Of a DNA stretch of 64,000 nucleotides, positions 46,401 through 55,251 are shown one piece after another. The stretch is from Zonotrichia leucophrys gambelii (taxonomy: Eukaryota; Chordata; Aves; Passeriformes; Passerellidae), in NCBI RefSeq assembly GCF_028769735.1, contig NC_088193.1:5855814-5919813 (forward strand), written 5' to 3'. A program made the position numbers and the translations under genes. Positions within the stretch are counted from its first letter, which is position 1. Each line of letters begins with the position of its first letter. The notes below the pieces were generated by a model that ran no database searches, was not told where the DNA came from, and saw only the letters and a list, made by a program, of their open reading frames with translations.

Positions 46401-49400
46401 CTGTTACCTGGGGAGGGCAGGGGAAAAAGGAGAGAAGGGAAAAAAGAATATGAAAAAAAATTTTAAAAAAATTAAAATAAAATAAAATAAAATAAAATAA
46501 AATAAAATAAAATAAAATAAAATAAAATAAAATAAAATAAAATAAAATAAAATAAAATAAATAAAATAAAATAAACCAGAGTTTGTTGTGTTTTCCTGAC
46601 AGGTTTTGCGGTGTTCTGTGAAGGATTTTGGGAGTTTGGGATGCTCTAGGCTTTGGTGGGCTGTGGCTGTCATCTGGAGAAGGCAGGGAATAAAGGAGAG
46701 AGGGAGAAAAGAATATGAAAAAAAATTTTTAAAAATTAAAATAAAATAAAATAAAATGAAAGCAGGGTTTGTTGTGCTTTCCTGACGGGTTTTGCATGGG
46801 ATTTTGGGGAGTTTGGCATGCAGCGCTCTAGGTTTTGGTGGGCTGTGGCTGTCATCTGGGCAGGGCAGGGGATAAAGAACAGAGGGGGAAAAAAAAAGTG
46901 AAATAAAATACAATAAAATAAAATAAATATAATAATAGGGTTTGTTGGGCTTTCCTGACAGCTTTTGCAGCGTTCTGCGCAGAATTTGGGGAGTTCAGGA
47001 TGCAGTGCTCTGGTGGGACAGGTAAAACACACCCAGGCATTTTATCTTTGCCTGGAAAGAGCAGGTTTAGATTTTTACACATTTTCCCCAACTTTTCACC
47101 CATGGAAATACAGGAAAAACCTCCCACCACCTTTACTGCGTGGGGTAATTTAGGCAGGGATGTTTCCCACCAGTCCCAGATGAAATCAGCGGCAGCACCG
47201 AGTTTGCCAAGAGCCCTTCCAAGGCAGGTATTACTGTCTAGACAGAGTCATTTTCAATTTTATCCCCACATTAGGTGAGCCTCTGCCAGCTCGCCAAGCC
47301 CACAATGAGTCACCTCAGAGCTGGGAGAAGACAGCCAAAAAAAATCTGATTTTTTTGGTGCCCATGCCCAAATCACCCAACTTCAGCCCCAATGGGAATG
47401 CCAAATAAATCACCCTGACTGCAAACATTCTGCTTGTTTTAAAAACAGCAATGATTTTAGGTAAAGATGAATCTCCTGTGAATCCCTGAGCATCCTTCCA
47501 ACATCTAACGCCTTCTGGAACAGGGCAGCACCTATTTAGGGGCAGTTTTCACTTAAAATTTAAAAAAAAAATCTGAATTACTCATTGTCAGACTTCACAC
47601 AGGTCCAACCTGGACTTTGCATTATCAACACAAAATTCCATTAAAAAAACTTCAGGGAGAACTGGAAACAACTGGGGTGCATCAGCAGCACCCCAAATCC
47701 AGAGGTTTCAGACTAAAATCTCGGTGAAAAACTGCTGCAGAGTGGTTGGTTTGCCTGCTTCTCTGCAGAAATTTGTGAAAAAATTAGTATTTGCCTATTT
47801 TTACCTGTAAATGTTCAGTCTTCCCTTGAGGCATGGAGCAAAAGGAAGCTCTGGTTCTTGCTAAACCTTATATATATAATTGATTATATCTAATTTTAAT
47901 TTATATATAATTTTATATTTATATAAAAATGACATATAATTTTATATATTATAATATATAATTTTATATATAATTTATTTATTTTATAATATAACATTGC
48001 TGAACATTATATATATAATTTCTTTATTTGTCTAATACATTTATTTCTTCCTGTCTGTGTTTTGATTTAAATATTATTTTTCTTTATTTGTCTGATACAT
48101 TTCAATATATTTCTATATACAGAATAATATATAATATTATTATATAAAATAAATAAAATATACATATACTTATTATTTAAAATAAATAAAATATACATAT
48201 ACGTATATTTTATTTATTTGTCTAATATATTTTTTAAATTTATTTGTGATTGTTAATATATAAAAATGTTCATATATATAATGGTGTCATTATTGGTGTA
48301 AATGCAATATGTATATTTATACAAAAATATGTAAAACTTTATAAACCCAAGCTGGACCAAAATCATGACACCTTTTGCTTTTAAAATGTTTGCCTTTAAT
48401 ATCTCCTGCCTGACCTTTTGCTGTCGCTTTTTTCCCCACTTTTTATTTTTTTTCTTTTCAATCTCCTTTATTGTTCATAACTCCAAAGTTGGGCTCCAGC
48501 ACCTGCAAATTCACTTGGCTCCATTTAATTTCCACCTCTCCCCACAGGTTCCATTTCTGTCCCTCTTCCCCTCCCTGGTGCTACAGAAATGAGAGAAATT
48601 TGGGCTTCACTTCCCCTCCTGATCACAGCAGTCGGGATTTCTCCTTTTTTTCCCCCCATTTTCCATTTAAAACAAAAATACAGCAGATTTTGGGATAATC
48701 CAGCCACATCACTGAATATCTCTTCATCTTTTTTTCCCTTTTTTTCTCCCTATTATCTCCATGGAAAATTACATTTATGCAGGGAAAAAATGGCTTTTCC
48801 CCCCCAACCTTTTCCCTTTTTTTCCTCCCCCCCATCATCACACGTATTTACCAGGATTCCAAAGCCCTTTTTGCATCCTGCCAAGTCGAATATTTCCAGC
48901 CAAGTCTGCAACTAATTGAGCTATTACCCAAAAAAAAAAAAAAAAATTAAATAAAATAAAGCTTCCTTTGGGGCTGCTCTGAAGCCATTACCTCACCTTG
49001 GGCTAAAGAAAAGAACAAAAAATAAGTAAAAAAATAATTCCAAAGTCTATGGAAAAAGAGGGAAGAGGATGCTGAGATGGGGGGGATTTGCAGCTGAATA
49101 GGGAGGAGGGGAAAAAATGGAGCAAAAAATGGAATTTAGGGGAACAGGTGGGGAGGGAAAAGGCAGCAGGTTCTTGGTAGTGGGAAAATGGGAAATAGGA
49201 GGAAATATTTGGGTGTAGAAGTTGTAAATTTTGATAGAAAAACACAGGTGGGTTTTGGTTTGCTTTCTTTTTCCCATGGAAAATGGCCAAAAATAGTTGG
49301 AGGAGAAGGGGGAAAAGGTAAATGGGAAAGGAAAATAAAAAGCACAAAAAGTTGTGTTTAAAAAACAGCAAAAAAGTGAAGAAAAAATTATAATGGTCAC

Positions 49401-51399
49401 AATAATTGTGTAAACTGTTAAAAATCTGTTAGAATATGTTTCAAATATGTTCAAAATGTATTTACAAATATATTGAAAAGTAAAGTTTTAAAATGTTACA
49501 AATATGTTCAAAGATGTGAAAATAAAAAAATGTTTTATAAATATGTTAAAAATTTATTTAAAATGCAGAAAAATGTAAAAAGTACGTTTGTAAAAATCCA
49601 AAATGCTTTAAAATGTAGAAAACACAAAAAGAGATGCTAAAAGGTTGAAAAAATTAAATTCTGTTCAAAATATCCTTAAAAATACGTTTTAAATATAGAA
49701 AATATAAATAAATAAATAAAATAAATTTAAATACATATGTCCCTGTTATAATCACCAAAAACCACTTTTTATGGGGAGGAGGGGAGGAAGAAAGATACTT
49801 TTATCACTTTCTGTGTTGAAAATTAGGAAAAATCAACTTCTCCATTTGATTTTTAATATTTTTTTTCGAAATACATTTAGAGAGTAATTGTATTATTACA
49901 ATTATTAGTAATTGTATTTTTTGAAAATACATTGGTAATGTATTTATTTGTTGCTCATTTTTGTTCCTGCTGTAACCACTTGGGAGGAAGATGCTTTTTT
50001 ATCACTTTCTGTGCTGAAATTTACGAAAAATTAACCCAATTTTTAATAACAATTTTTCTTAAATATATTTTTAGAATTAATTAATTAATTAGTTAGTTAA
50101 TTAATTAATTAATCCCCCTTCCTCCCTTTTTTGTCCTTCTTGTGACCACCTGAGGAGCATTTTTTTTTTTGGTAGGGCAAAGCTGCTTTCACCACTTTTG
50201 ATGCTAAAAATACCTATTTTTAAAAAAACTCTTTTTTCCATTGAAATGGCTGAAGATTCTCCGTCAGCTTTTGGTTGTCATTCATTACAGAAAACTGATT
50301 TTAATGCAGATTTTCATTCTCAACAGGTAGAGAACTCAATGAGATCATGCTTGGTGTAAAAGATGCTCCATGTCCCACTCCTTTAACAGATTCCAGGGAT
50401 TAATGAAGCATTTTTTCCTTCCAAAATGAAGCTTTTTCCATCATTTCTGCTTCATTTTTGCTGTTTCTGACAGTGAGGGTGACAGCTTGCACAGCCTCTG
50501 CTGTAAAACATCAATGCAAAGCTCCCCAAATCCCTTTTTTTAGCACTTTTCTCCCCAAAGTGCTTCCCTTGACGAGGAGGAGCTCATTGCAGCTCTGATA
50601 ATCAATAATTTTTCCATTTATCCACTCCTCCCCGTTTCTTCCTCACTTCTGGAGAGCAGAAATTTGTGCAATTTGCTTTTCCAATCCCTGGAAATCCCAA
50701 ATTTTCAGGTGAAAAGTTCACAGCAGTCAAAAAAAAAAATAAAAAAAATAAAAATAAAAATCAATTCTTGGCTGCAGCTTTTCCTTCCAAACCCACTAAA
50801 CGCTTGAGCAACCTCCTTGATAAGGTAAAAAAAAAGGGAAGGATTTGGTCATCAAAGCTCCTGAGGGTCCCCAAAATTCAATATATTCAAACAGGGGGCA
50901 GAGAAGGGACAAGGAGGGAGAAGGGAAATCTCCAAAGGACGCCAGGGAAAATGTGGCTATTTTAAAAACTCCCTTAAATTGCCCATTAGGACTCAAACGG
51001 TGCCATGGCTTCCCCGCTGTGGAAGCGAGAAAGGGGAAAAAAAAAATTTGGAGAAAAAAAAAATAAAAAAACCCAGCCCTACTCAAGGCAGAGCAGCGGA
51101 GCGAGGAAATGATGGAATGATGGCACAGAGGTGGAGGAGCCACAAAACCCCAGCGAGCGCCGTTTGTGAGGAGCGACCTCTCCCCACCAGAGGAAATGCG
51201 GAGAGGGTGGCTCCAAGGGGGGGTGGAAAAGTCAATTTATTTATTTTAGCTTGCAGAGGCTTGGGAGGTTGAGTTTTTTCGTTTTCTTTTTTTCTTTTTT
51301 TTTTTTTTTTGTTTGTGCCTTTTTATTTTGTTTTTTGTGGGTTTTTTGTTTGTTTTTTGTTTGGTTTGGCTTTTGGTTTTTTGGTTTTTTTTGGTTTTT

Positions 51400-51434
<35 letters not shown>

Positions 51435-52614
51435 TTTGTTGGGAGGGGAGATTTTTCTGATTTTTCCGCTTTCGCAAATGAGAAACGCAGCAAATAAGGA
51501 AGAGCTCGAAATCTTCCACATGAACACAAAAAAAAAAAAATAAAAGCTGCTTTGAACGTGGAGCCGGCTCAGTGCACAATACAGATCCCCCCTGTTCAGT
51601 CATTGTAGCTGGAAAAGCAGAAATGTGATATAAATTTATCCCTAAAAAAATCTCACTATTTTTTAGGGGTAAATTTAGGCTTTGAGGTGCAGGATCATCT
51701 CCAAAATCCATTTTTTAGGCATCAAGGTGCAACACCATCCCCCAAATCCATTTTTTAGGCTTTAGGGTGCAACACCATCCCCAAAATCCATCCTCAACTC
51801 CCAAGTCCAGCCCTCTGGGGTGCTCCAGAAGAGTTTCTCTTGGACAAACTCCACTTTTTATAACAATTTGACTCCATAACGATGCTTGAAAAAGTTATTT
51901 GACTGCTTAGAGCACCATTGGAGATGAAATCTTTTTTTCTCCCCCCTGCCACAGGTTATTAAAAAACGCCATTGAAATAAATCAAAGGCCATTCCTATGA
52001 CTAAACCTGTCCTGGTTTAGTTAGATATTTCATCTTTCTAGCTAATTGACCTGCTGGTTGCAATCATGGCAAGGTGTCAGCTTTCCAAGAAGACCCAAAG
52101 ACCCCAAAATCACAGAATTTAGAGAATTCACAGAATCACTGGGTTGGAAGAGACCTTCAAGATCATGGAGTCCAACCCCAACACCTCAGCTGAGCCCTGG
52201 CACCCAGTGCCACATCCAGGCTTTGTTAAACACACCCAGGGATGGGGACTCCACCACCTCCCTGGGCAGAACATTCCATTCTTTCAGTAAAAAACCATTT
52301 TTCTGACATCCAACCTAAATTTCCCTTGGCACAGCTTAAGATATAAGACAAAAAAGGGAAAAAAACCCCATAGTTTAACCCAAAATCTTTCCATCTTGCA
52401 GACTGACAGAAGAGGTTTCAATTCTGCCGGTTCGGAGATGAATACATTATTTTGTAATGGGCGTTATTTGGGAAATCAGGGTGATTAATGCAGGAGCTGG
52501 GGGTGCTGGGGGTCTGAGGACACTCACCTGCGGGGTGTCCTGGTAGGGAGGAGGAGGAGGCACGGTCTGGGTGGCCATCATGGTCAGAGCTGGTGCAGGG
52601 GAGACATGGTGCAT
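22456..52614 (-). CDS. PKNOX2: PKNOX2, full coding span (ten coding exons, 480 aa)
   Basis: PKNOX2 (PREP2) is a nuclear TALE-class homeodomain transcription factor that dimerises with PBX proteins and binds TGACAG-type sites. Joining, on the minus strand, 52614-52528, 44587-44448, 39515-39344, 36141-35953, 29233-29101, 29025-28928, 26765-26646, 24936-24860, 23662-23484 and 22703-22456 gives 1443 nt, 480 codons plus TAG; human has 472. The MEIS/PKNOX N-terminal PBX-interaction domain spans ~75-170 ([40 protein letters not shown]). The homeodomain is ~288-351 with the TALE loop PYP at 315-317 and recognition helix WFINARRR at 339-346. A Glu/Asp-rich C-terminus ends HSDSLE. All phases close. Non-coding 5' exons lie upstream and may be outside the window. 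Confidence 0.96.
22955..23290. repeat. Polypyrimidine (TTCATCTTCTCTC)n degenerate repeat
   Basis: CT-rich DNA in PKNOX2 intron 9, with recurring CTTCATCATCTTCATCTTC and CTCTTCATTTTCCTCATCTG phrases of ~70 bp spacing. Confidence 0.75.
23484..23662 (-). CDS. PKNOX2: PKNOX2 coding exon 9 (recognition helix onward)
   Basis: One base completes Trp339, then [40 protein letters not shown] and [17 protein letters not shown]. It contains the third homeodomain helix, including Asn342 (homeodomain position 51, base contact), and the basic KAKKIK stretch. The donor GTGAGG lies at 23483-23478. Confidence 0.97.
23825..24516 (+). mobile_element. Solo LTR (ERVL-like) with 5-bp TSD GCCAC, copy 1
   Basis: The 692 bp element starts TGTTCCAGA and ends AAGACA (TG...CA), flanked by direct repeats GCCAC at 23820-23824 and 24517-24521. 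It is closely similar along its length to 61528-62241, which has a different target duplication. No internal retroviral genes are present, so it is a solo LTR. A 5-bp duplication fits class III (ERVL) elements; the family name was not assigned. It lies in PKNOX2 intron 8. Confidence 0.88.
24665..24760 (-). mobile_element. CR1-like LINE 3' fragment, antisense
   Basis: Begins AATCACAGAATGGGCTGAGCTGG and continues with GGATCATTGAGTCCAGCTCC and TGGCCCTGTGCAGGACACC, the reverse complement of a CR1 3' end of the type seen at 58815. Confidence 0.75.
24860..24936 (-). CDS. PKNOX2: PKNOX2 coding exon 8 (homeodomain, HPYPTEDEK)
   Basis: 25 codons plus two bases: [25 protein letters not shown] and TG of Trp339. 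The Pro-Tyr-Pro loop is the three-residue extension that defines TALE homeodomains. The acceptor is TTTTTTCCAG and the donor GTGAGC (24859-24854). Confidence 0.97.
24937..26645. other. PKNOX2 intron 7, nothing recognised
   Basis: Unique, moderately AT-rich intron between coding exons 7 and 8. No repeat family, RNA gene or extra exon could be supported. Confidence 0.5.
26646..26765 (-). CDS. PKNOX2: PKNOX2 coding exon 7 (homeodomain helix 1)
   Basis: Exactly 40 codons: [20 protein letters not shown], then [20 protein letters not shown]. The basic KKSKNKR stretch forms the homeodomain N-terminal arm and a probable nuclear localisation signal. The acceptor is CCCTGACAG and the donor GTGAGC (26645-26640). 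Confidence 0.97.
28079..28202. repeat. (GATATA)~21 hexanucleotide microsatellite
   Basis: Perfect period of 6 (GATATA) over ~124 bp. It is followed to ~28430 by AT-rich, partly palindromic TATATAGATA sequence. The Asp-Ile frame is an artefact. It lies in PKNOX2 intron 6. Confidence 0.97.
28436..28500. repeat. (TATC)~16 microsatellite
   Basis: Perfect tetranucleotide TATC over ~64 bp, then AT-rich unique sequence to ~28750. Confidence 0.96.
28928..29025 (-). CDS. PKNOX2: PKNOX2 coding exon 6 ([15 protein letters not shown])
   Basis: Two bases complete Gly241, then 32 codons: [20 protein letters not shown] and [12 protein letters not shown], matching the family [20 protein letters not shown]. 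The acceptor is GCCATAG and the donor GTAAGG (28927-28922). Confidence 0.96.
29101..29233 (-). CDS. PKNOX2: PKNOX2 coding exon 5 (EMLQSSP...)
   Basis: 44 codons plus one base: [44 protein letters not shown] and the first base of Gly241. The PQGIVVPA-like core is conserved, but Pro/Ala content is higher than in mammals. The acceptor is TTTTGTGCAG and the donor GTAGGC (29100-29095). The acceptor and exon start are copied twice upstream (see repeat). Confidence 0.93.
29222..29660 (-). repeat. ~136 bp tandem duplication of the PKNOX2 exon 5 acceptor
   Basis: The segment CTGCAGCATCTCCTGCACAA with its downstream AAGCACCAAACACGTCCATT recurs at 29222, 29358 and 29494 on the + strand. On the minus strand each copy carries the TGCAG acceptor and the first ~12 exon bases; first bases lie at 29233 (true), 29368 and 29504. 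A fourth, decayed copy follows near 29620. Confidence 0.9.
29661..31840. other. PKNOX2 intron 4 (left part), nothing firm
   Basis: AT-rich unique intron. A hairpin-capable repeat of TATCAATA/ATTGATA lies near 29965-30005. No coding or RNA feature was recognised. Confidence 0.45.
31845..32035 (-). mobile_element. CR1-like LINE 3' fragment, antisense
   Basis: Starts with AATCACAGAATGGTTTGGGT and TGGAAGGGACCTTAAAGCTC, the reverse complement of the common avian CR1 3' terminus, then GGCATTCCAGGGGCAGCC and CTCTGGGCACCCTGTGC. Truncated at the distal side. Confidence 0.9.
32595..32705 (+). mobile_element. CR1-like LINE 3' fragment, sense
   Basis: Contains CCATGGCAGGGTGTTGGAAC, AAGATGGGCTTTAAGGTCCC, TTCCAACCCACACCATCC and TGATTCTGTGG, a CR1 3' end in sense orientation. 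It is inverted relative to the copy at 31845, so the two could pair in RNA. Confidence 0.9.
34440..34800. promoter_or_regulatory. Candidate intronic enhancer with RFX X-box
   Basis: Repeat-free block in PKNOX2 intron 4 with scattered CpGs in AT-rich DNA. GTTGCCATGGCAAT at 34607-34620 fits the RFX X-box (GTNRCC..RGYAAC, one end mismatch). TAAT cores and ATTATTATTTTCATGAAAAT lie around it. Looks like a conserved non-coding element. Conservation itself was not tested. Confidence 0.45.
35953..36141 (-). CDS. PKNOX2: PKNOX2 coding exon 4 (PBX-interaction domain, HR2)
   Basis: 63 codons in phase: [63 protein letters not shown]. It carries the second conserved helical block of the MEIS/PKNOX N-terminal domain that binds PBX. 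The acceptor is TTGTGCAG and the donor GTAATG (35952-35947). Confidence 0.97.
36425..36720. promoter_or_regulatory. Candidate conserved non-coding element, PKNOX2 intron 3
   Basis: Repeat-free AT-rich stretch with several retained CpGs (for example CTCGCCGAGCCGAAACC), GCAATAAA and TTTTATG (HOX/CDX-like), and TTTGCAT (POU-like). It is unlike the surrounding decayed intron. Call by composition only. Confidence 0.35.
37005..37330. promoter_or_regulatory. Candidate conserved non-coding element with PBX-like site
   Basis: Repeat-free block in PKNOX2 intron 3 with clustered CpGs (CTGCGTCGTATATCTGTCCG, GACGGCGTACGTGCGCGG), TTAATTGAC and a PBX-like TGATTGA at 37232-37238. No open coding exon fits. 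Clustered CpG in AT-rich intron suggests constraint. Confidence 0.42.
37331..39343. other. PKNOX2 intron 3 remainder, nothing recognised
   Basis: Unique intron sequence without identified repeat or exon between the candidate element and coding exon 3. Confidence 0.4.
39344..39515 (-). CDS. PKNOX2: PKNOX2 coding exon 3 (PBX-interaction domain, HR1)
   Basis: One base completes Arg76, then 57 codons: [57 protein letters not shown]. This is the first block of the MEIS/PKNOX domain and is essentially invariant. The donor is GTATAG (39343-39338), weaker than the others. The acceptor CCTCTGCAG is only ~58 bases from the CCAT array. Confidence 0.97.
39573..40300. repeat. (CCAT)n microsatellite, ~730 bp, in PKNOX2 intron 2
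   Basis: Same tetranucleotide and orientation as 11499-12390, with long perfect CCAT blocks (40035-40130, 40150-40258) and CATCAT breaks. It ends ~58 bases from the exon 3 splice acceptor, so array length sets the branch-point neighbourhood. Confidence 0.97.
41035..41290. promoter_or_regulatory. Candidate conserved non-coding element with TGACAG site
   Basis: Repeat-free intron block with retained CpGs, GATTATGAATCAC and TGACAG (41063-41068, the core bound by PKNOX/MEIS/TGIF), GGTTTAATGCAAGATTC and AATCATTTCATAATTTCAG. Call by composition and motifs only. Confidence 0.4.
42435..42560. promoter_or_regulatory. Small candidate conserved element (CTAATAAA repeats)
   Basis: Two CTAATAAA motifs, ATTCGACACGGGC and AGGAATGAATTCCTCTAATG (partly palindromic) in repeat-free sequence of PKNOX2 intron 2. 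Weak call. Confidence 0.3.
44215..44436. promoter_or_regulatory. Dense TAATGCA/TGATGCA homeodomain-like site cluster
   Basis: About seven copies of TRATGCA (TAATGCAG, TAATGCAT, TGATGCAT and similar) and many ATTA cores are packed between 44288 and 44432, ending a few bases from the coding exon 2 donor. Irregular spacing suggests a degenerate repeat or a homotypic cluster of homeodomain/POU sites. Function not shown. Confidence 0.45.
44448..44587 (-). CDS. PKNOX2: PKNOX2 coding exon 2 ([10 protein letters not shown]...)
   Basis: 46 codons plus two bases: [46 protein letters not shown] and AG of Arg76. The [17 protein letters not shown] junction is diagnostic. The Ala/Pro-rich middle is GC-rich. 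The acceptor CCCCCCAG and first ~33 exon bases are the seed of the adjacent tandem array. The donor is GTGAGG (44447-44442). Confidence 0.96.
45158..45243. repeat. (TAAAA)n pentanucleotide inside VNTR unit
   Basis: About 16 AAAAT/TAAAA units lengthen one unit of the exon-derived array to 244 bp. Confidence 0.95.
46473..46575. repeat. (TAAAA)n pentanucleotide inside VNTR unit
   Basis: About 20 pentamers, a second expansion of the same A-rich linker in another unit, which lengthens it to 266 bp. Confidence 0.95.
47860..48330. repeat. AT-rich low-complexity (TATATAATTT) region
   Basis: Nearly only A and T with recurring ATATATAATTTTATAT and TTTATTTGTCTAATACAT phrases, in PKNOX2 intron 1. The flanking 48330-51230 is AT-rich unique intron with nothing recognised. 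Confidence 0.75.
51270..51445. repeat. T-rich simple repeat (TTTTTGG/TTTTG)n
   Basis: Poly-T with regular G insertions (GGTTTTTTGG, TTTTGTTTTG). Confidence 0.85.
52100..52335 (-). mobile_element. CR1-like LINE fragment, antisense
   Basis: Contains CACAGAATCACTGGGTTGGA, GAGACCTTCAAGATCATGGA, GTCCAACCCCAACACCTCAG and CCTCCCTGGGCAGAACATTC, the reverse complement of an avian CR1 3' region, with the terminal AATCACAGAAT at its left edge. Confidence 0.9.
52528..52614 (-). CDS. PKNOX2: PKNOX2 coding exon 1 (start codon)
   Basis: 29 codons: [29 protein letters not shown], aligned to the family [29 protein letters not shown]. The ATG at 52614 is the first in the exon; the human extra Met is absent. 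Internal MetMet at 12-13 could serve as alternative starts. The donor is GTGAGT (52527-52522). Confidence 0.93.
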
Positions 52615-52639
52615 CCTGCTTGGGACTCACATCGAGAAC
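52615..52639 (-). other. PKNOX2: PKNOX2 5'UTR part of coding exon 1
   Basis: A short leader between the acceptor (CTGCCCGCAG, ending at plus-strand 52640) and the ATG shows that at least one non-coding exon lies further upstream, to the right. Confidence 0.75.
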
Positions 52640-54830
52640 CTGCGGGCAGCAGAACACAGCTCAGGGACGTCCCAGCCCTGAAAACCCCACGGGAAGGGAA
52701 GGAAAAACGAGAGGTGGCATTCCTCACACTGCCCTCTGCACACAGTCCCTGGGAGAAACTCAAGGCGGTTCCATCAGCCTTAGTGTGATTTGATGATTTT
52801 TTTTTGAGATTTGTGATTTTGGATAAGGAATGCACTGGGGGGGAAGAGAAGCAGATCAACTGGCAGGGGGATCTTCACTGGAGATGAGGTGCCATCAGTG
52901 AAACTCATGATATCCTCTCCCCTGTGAACCCTGGCACACCCAGGTTTTCTTCCCACCCCTCATGCCTAACCACACTGCCCAAACAGGGATTTCCATCCCC
53001 TTTCCAGCTATTCCTCTTTTCTGGAAGCAAAACTTGCCATTTTTTAAATTATACACTAAACTGTCCCAGAATGATGTGTCTCTTTGCCTTTGGTCACCCC
53101 AGAATCACATCCTCAGAAGGGACATCGAGAATCCAATGTGGAGATTCACCAACATATTTGATATATTTATTTATTTATTATTTTATTGAACATATTCCTA
53201 TTCTGTGCACTCCAACCCAGCTGTATCCTATGTTGAGGTGACTGACCCCATGATGACTGAAGGCACAAAAATGTGGAAACTCTTGTTTGATTTGAGCCAG
53301 GGAGCAAAGCTGGATTTTGCACACCCCATAAACTGAGGAGGTGGTGCTCACCCTGCCTCCAACCTCTCTGGAAGCTGCTGCTTTCTCTAAAATGCAGTTA
53401 TTTGGGAGGAAAACACACTAATTTTTCTGTATCTTCAGGTTCAAAGGAGATGGAGAAAAAAGAGGGGCACCAGGAAGGGACAAATTTATAGTGGAGCACT
53501 TGGTTGGGAAAAGTCCCCAACAAACAGACCTGGTGGTAGATGTGACCCAAAAGCAATTGATGGCCCTGAAAATACCTTTTATCCCACTCTTTCACTGCAG
53601 CTGTGTGGTTGCTTTAGAAAGAAAAGCCATTAATCTTGCCTGAATTCTTAAAAATTCTGTCCTGTCCTCACTGTGGCTCAGAGCTCTGGTTTGGGCCAAC
53701 TCACAAAGTTGCCCAAAAAATTTCCTGGGACCTCCAAAGGACATTTCCTCTTGAAAAGAAGAAATTTCTTCTTTCAGAAGAAAGACTTTTTTTTCTTCTT
53801 CTGAAGAAGAAGATGTTTCAATGTCAAAGAAGACATTTTTATTTTCTCCTTTCTGCAAGAGGTGACACCTCCCCAAGGATCTCCTGGTTGTGATGCACTG
53901 ACTTTCCCCTTGGCTGCTTATCTGGGGAAAAGCCATGGCACCACCCCATGAGGAAATGCAGAAAGTTATCAAAGTCCCCAGATACTGTCAGGGAAAATAA
54001 CCCAAAACCAGTGTCAGCACTGCTTTCACCACGAAATGGTGACAGGCAGAAAGGTGCAAAGAAAAGGAGAAGAGGCACTGATGAGCTCAGCCAAAACTGA
54101 GGCACATTTGGGAATGTTTGTGAAAAATTTAGTCCTCTCTATGAGGTTGTTTTGGGGGAAGAGGTGCAATTTCTGATTTTCTCGAGGCTTCAGGCTTTGC
54201 CATGCACTAAGTTCACAAATGCACCACATCCAAATGGAAAGCCAAGTGCTTGGGATGAGCATCAACAACCCTTCTTTATTTTGCATGAATAAATGAGGTT
54301 ATTCTTTCTTATACTTTGCACAAATATGGACAAGCCATGGATTGAATACTAAGAAATCACACCCGAAATCCTGTGCATTGTGAAGGTAGATCAGGGCTCT
54401 TCCCTCACACAGACCTCTAGCAGTGAGGATATTGCATTTATGGGATTAAAATGATGCTTTTCATCTTTTTCCTCCCAACAGCAAAATAGCAGGAGGCAAA
54501 ATTATCTGCTCCTGAGTGAACTCACAGCTTAAAACCTTTGATGTCCAATGTCAAACCCAGCTCACAGCTGCAGGCACACAAATATCCCCGTCCTCGGGGG
54601 GCAACACCCAGGGAAAAACCTCCCCACCAGAAAGAGAATTTCAGCTGGGGAAAAGCAGAATTTAGCACTGTGACAGTCTGGACATCTGTGTAGGAAGCTA
54701 AAAAAAAAAAAAAGACATTGCTATTTTGGGAAAAATACCCTGCTTGGCATCTATTGTTCCTGCCAAGAGAGATCCCACAGCCAGCCATGGCGATCTGCTG
54801 GGGGGTGTGAGCTTTTTGGGCGACTCTATT
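52640..54830. other. PKNOX2 5' intron, nothing recognised
   Basis: Unique AT-rich intron. A purine/pyrimidine-rich inverted-repeat patch of GAAGAAA/TTTCTTC lies near 53755-53820. No exon or known repeat is supported. Confidence 0.4.
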
Positions 54831-54834
54831 CCCA

Positions 54835-54955
54835 GAAGGTGGCAGCCCAGAGCCCAATTTAATTGCTGAATAATATCTAAGCTGCTCAAATCAAGCTGTT
54901 CATTGAGGTTTATGGGCGATGATTTGTTTGGAGAATAGGACTGACAGCTAAATTA
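54835..54955. promoter_or_regulatory. Candidate conserved element with HOX/TALE-type sites
   Basis: Compact repeat-free segment with AATTTAATTGCTGAATAATA, TTTATGG (54909-54915, HOX/CDX-like), GATGATTTG and TGACAG (54942-54947, PKNOX/MEIS core). Call by motif density only. Confidence 0.4.
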
Positions 54956-55251
54956 AAAAAAAAAAAAGGGATAAAAGTGGGAGACAGCTGTTGCCAATAG
55001 CAGTATATTTATTTATCTTGGGGGAAACAAATGCACTCAGGCACTGTAAATATCCAGGAAATATCTGGTGGCCACAGGAAAAGCTGGACAGGTGTTTCAC
55101 GTGGGAGCCCCAGCCATGAATCTCAGGATAACAGGGCAGAGCTGTCACCCCATGGATTTATCAGCAGCCACCACAGGGAAGGGTTGAAAGCTGCCTTTAT
55201 GTGCATTAACTTTCTTATTTTTTGTATTTTTGTTTTATACATTAATCCCTT

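Larger units (their letters stand above)
44588..47020 (-). repeat. ~170 bp VNTR seeded by the PKNOX2 exon 2 acceptor (12 copies)
   Basis: Twelve tandem copies each carry, on the minus strand, a polypyrimidine tract, a CCCCAG-type acceptor and a copy of the exon start. The first 'exon' base in each copy is at 44759, 44929, 45099, 45343, 45512, 45708, 45878, 46049, 46219, 46407, 46673 and 46855. Spacing is 169-172 bp except where (TAAAA)n or other insertions lengthen a unit. Unit 7 (45708) retains about 33 exon bases; most have a shorter CAGCCCACCAAAGCC form. Open frames of 100-195 codons through the array are artefacts. Confidence 0.95.

Noticed and set aside
44756..46913. Several 100-195-codon minus-strand frames starting MTATAHQS
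   Set aside because: They are repeat units derived from the PKNOX2 exon 2 start. They lack donors and the unit length usually breaks frame, so they are not separate genes.
53740..53830. GAAGAAA/TTTCTTC inverted-repeat patch as a hairpin RNA
   Set aside because: Low-complexity purine/pyrimidine sequence with imperfect pairing; no sign of a processed RNA.
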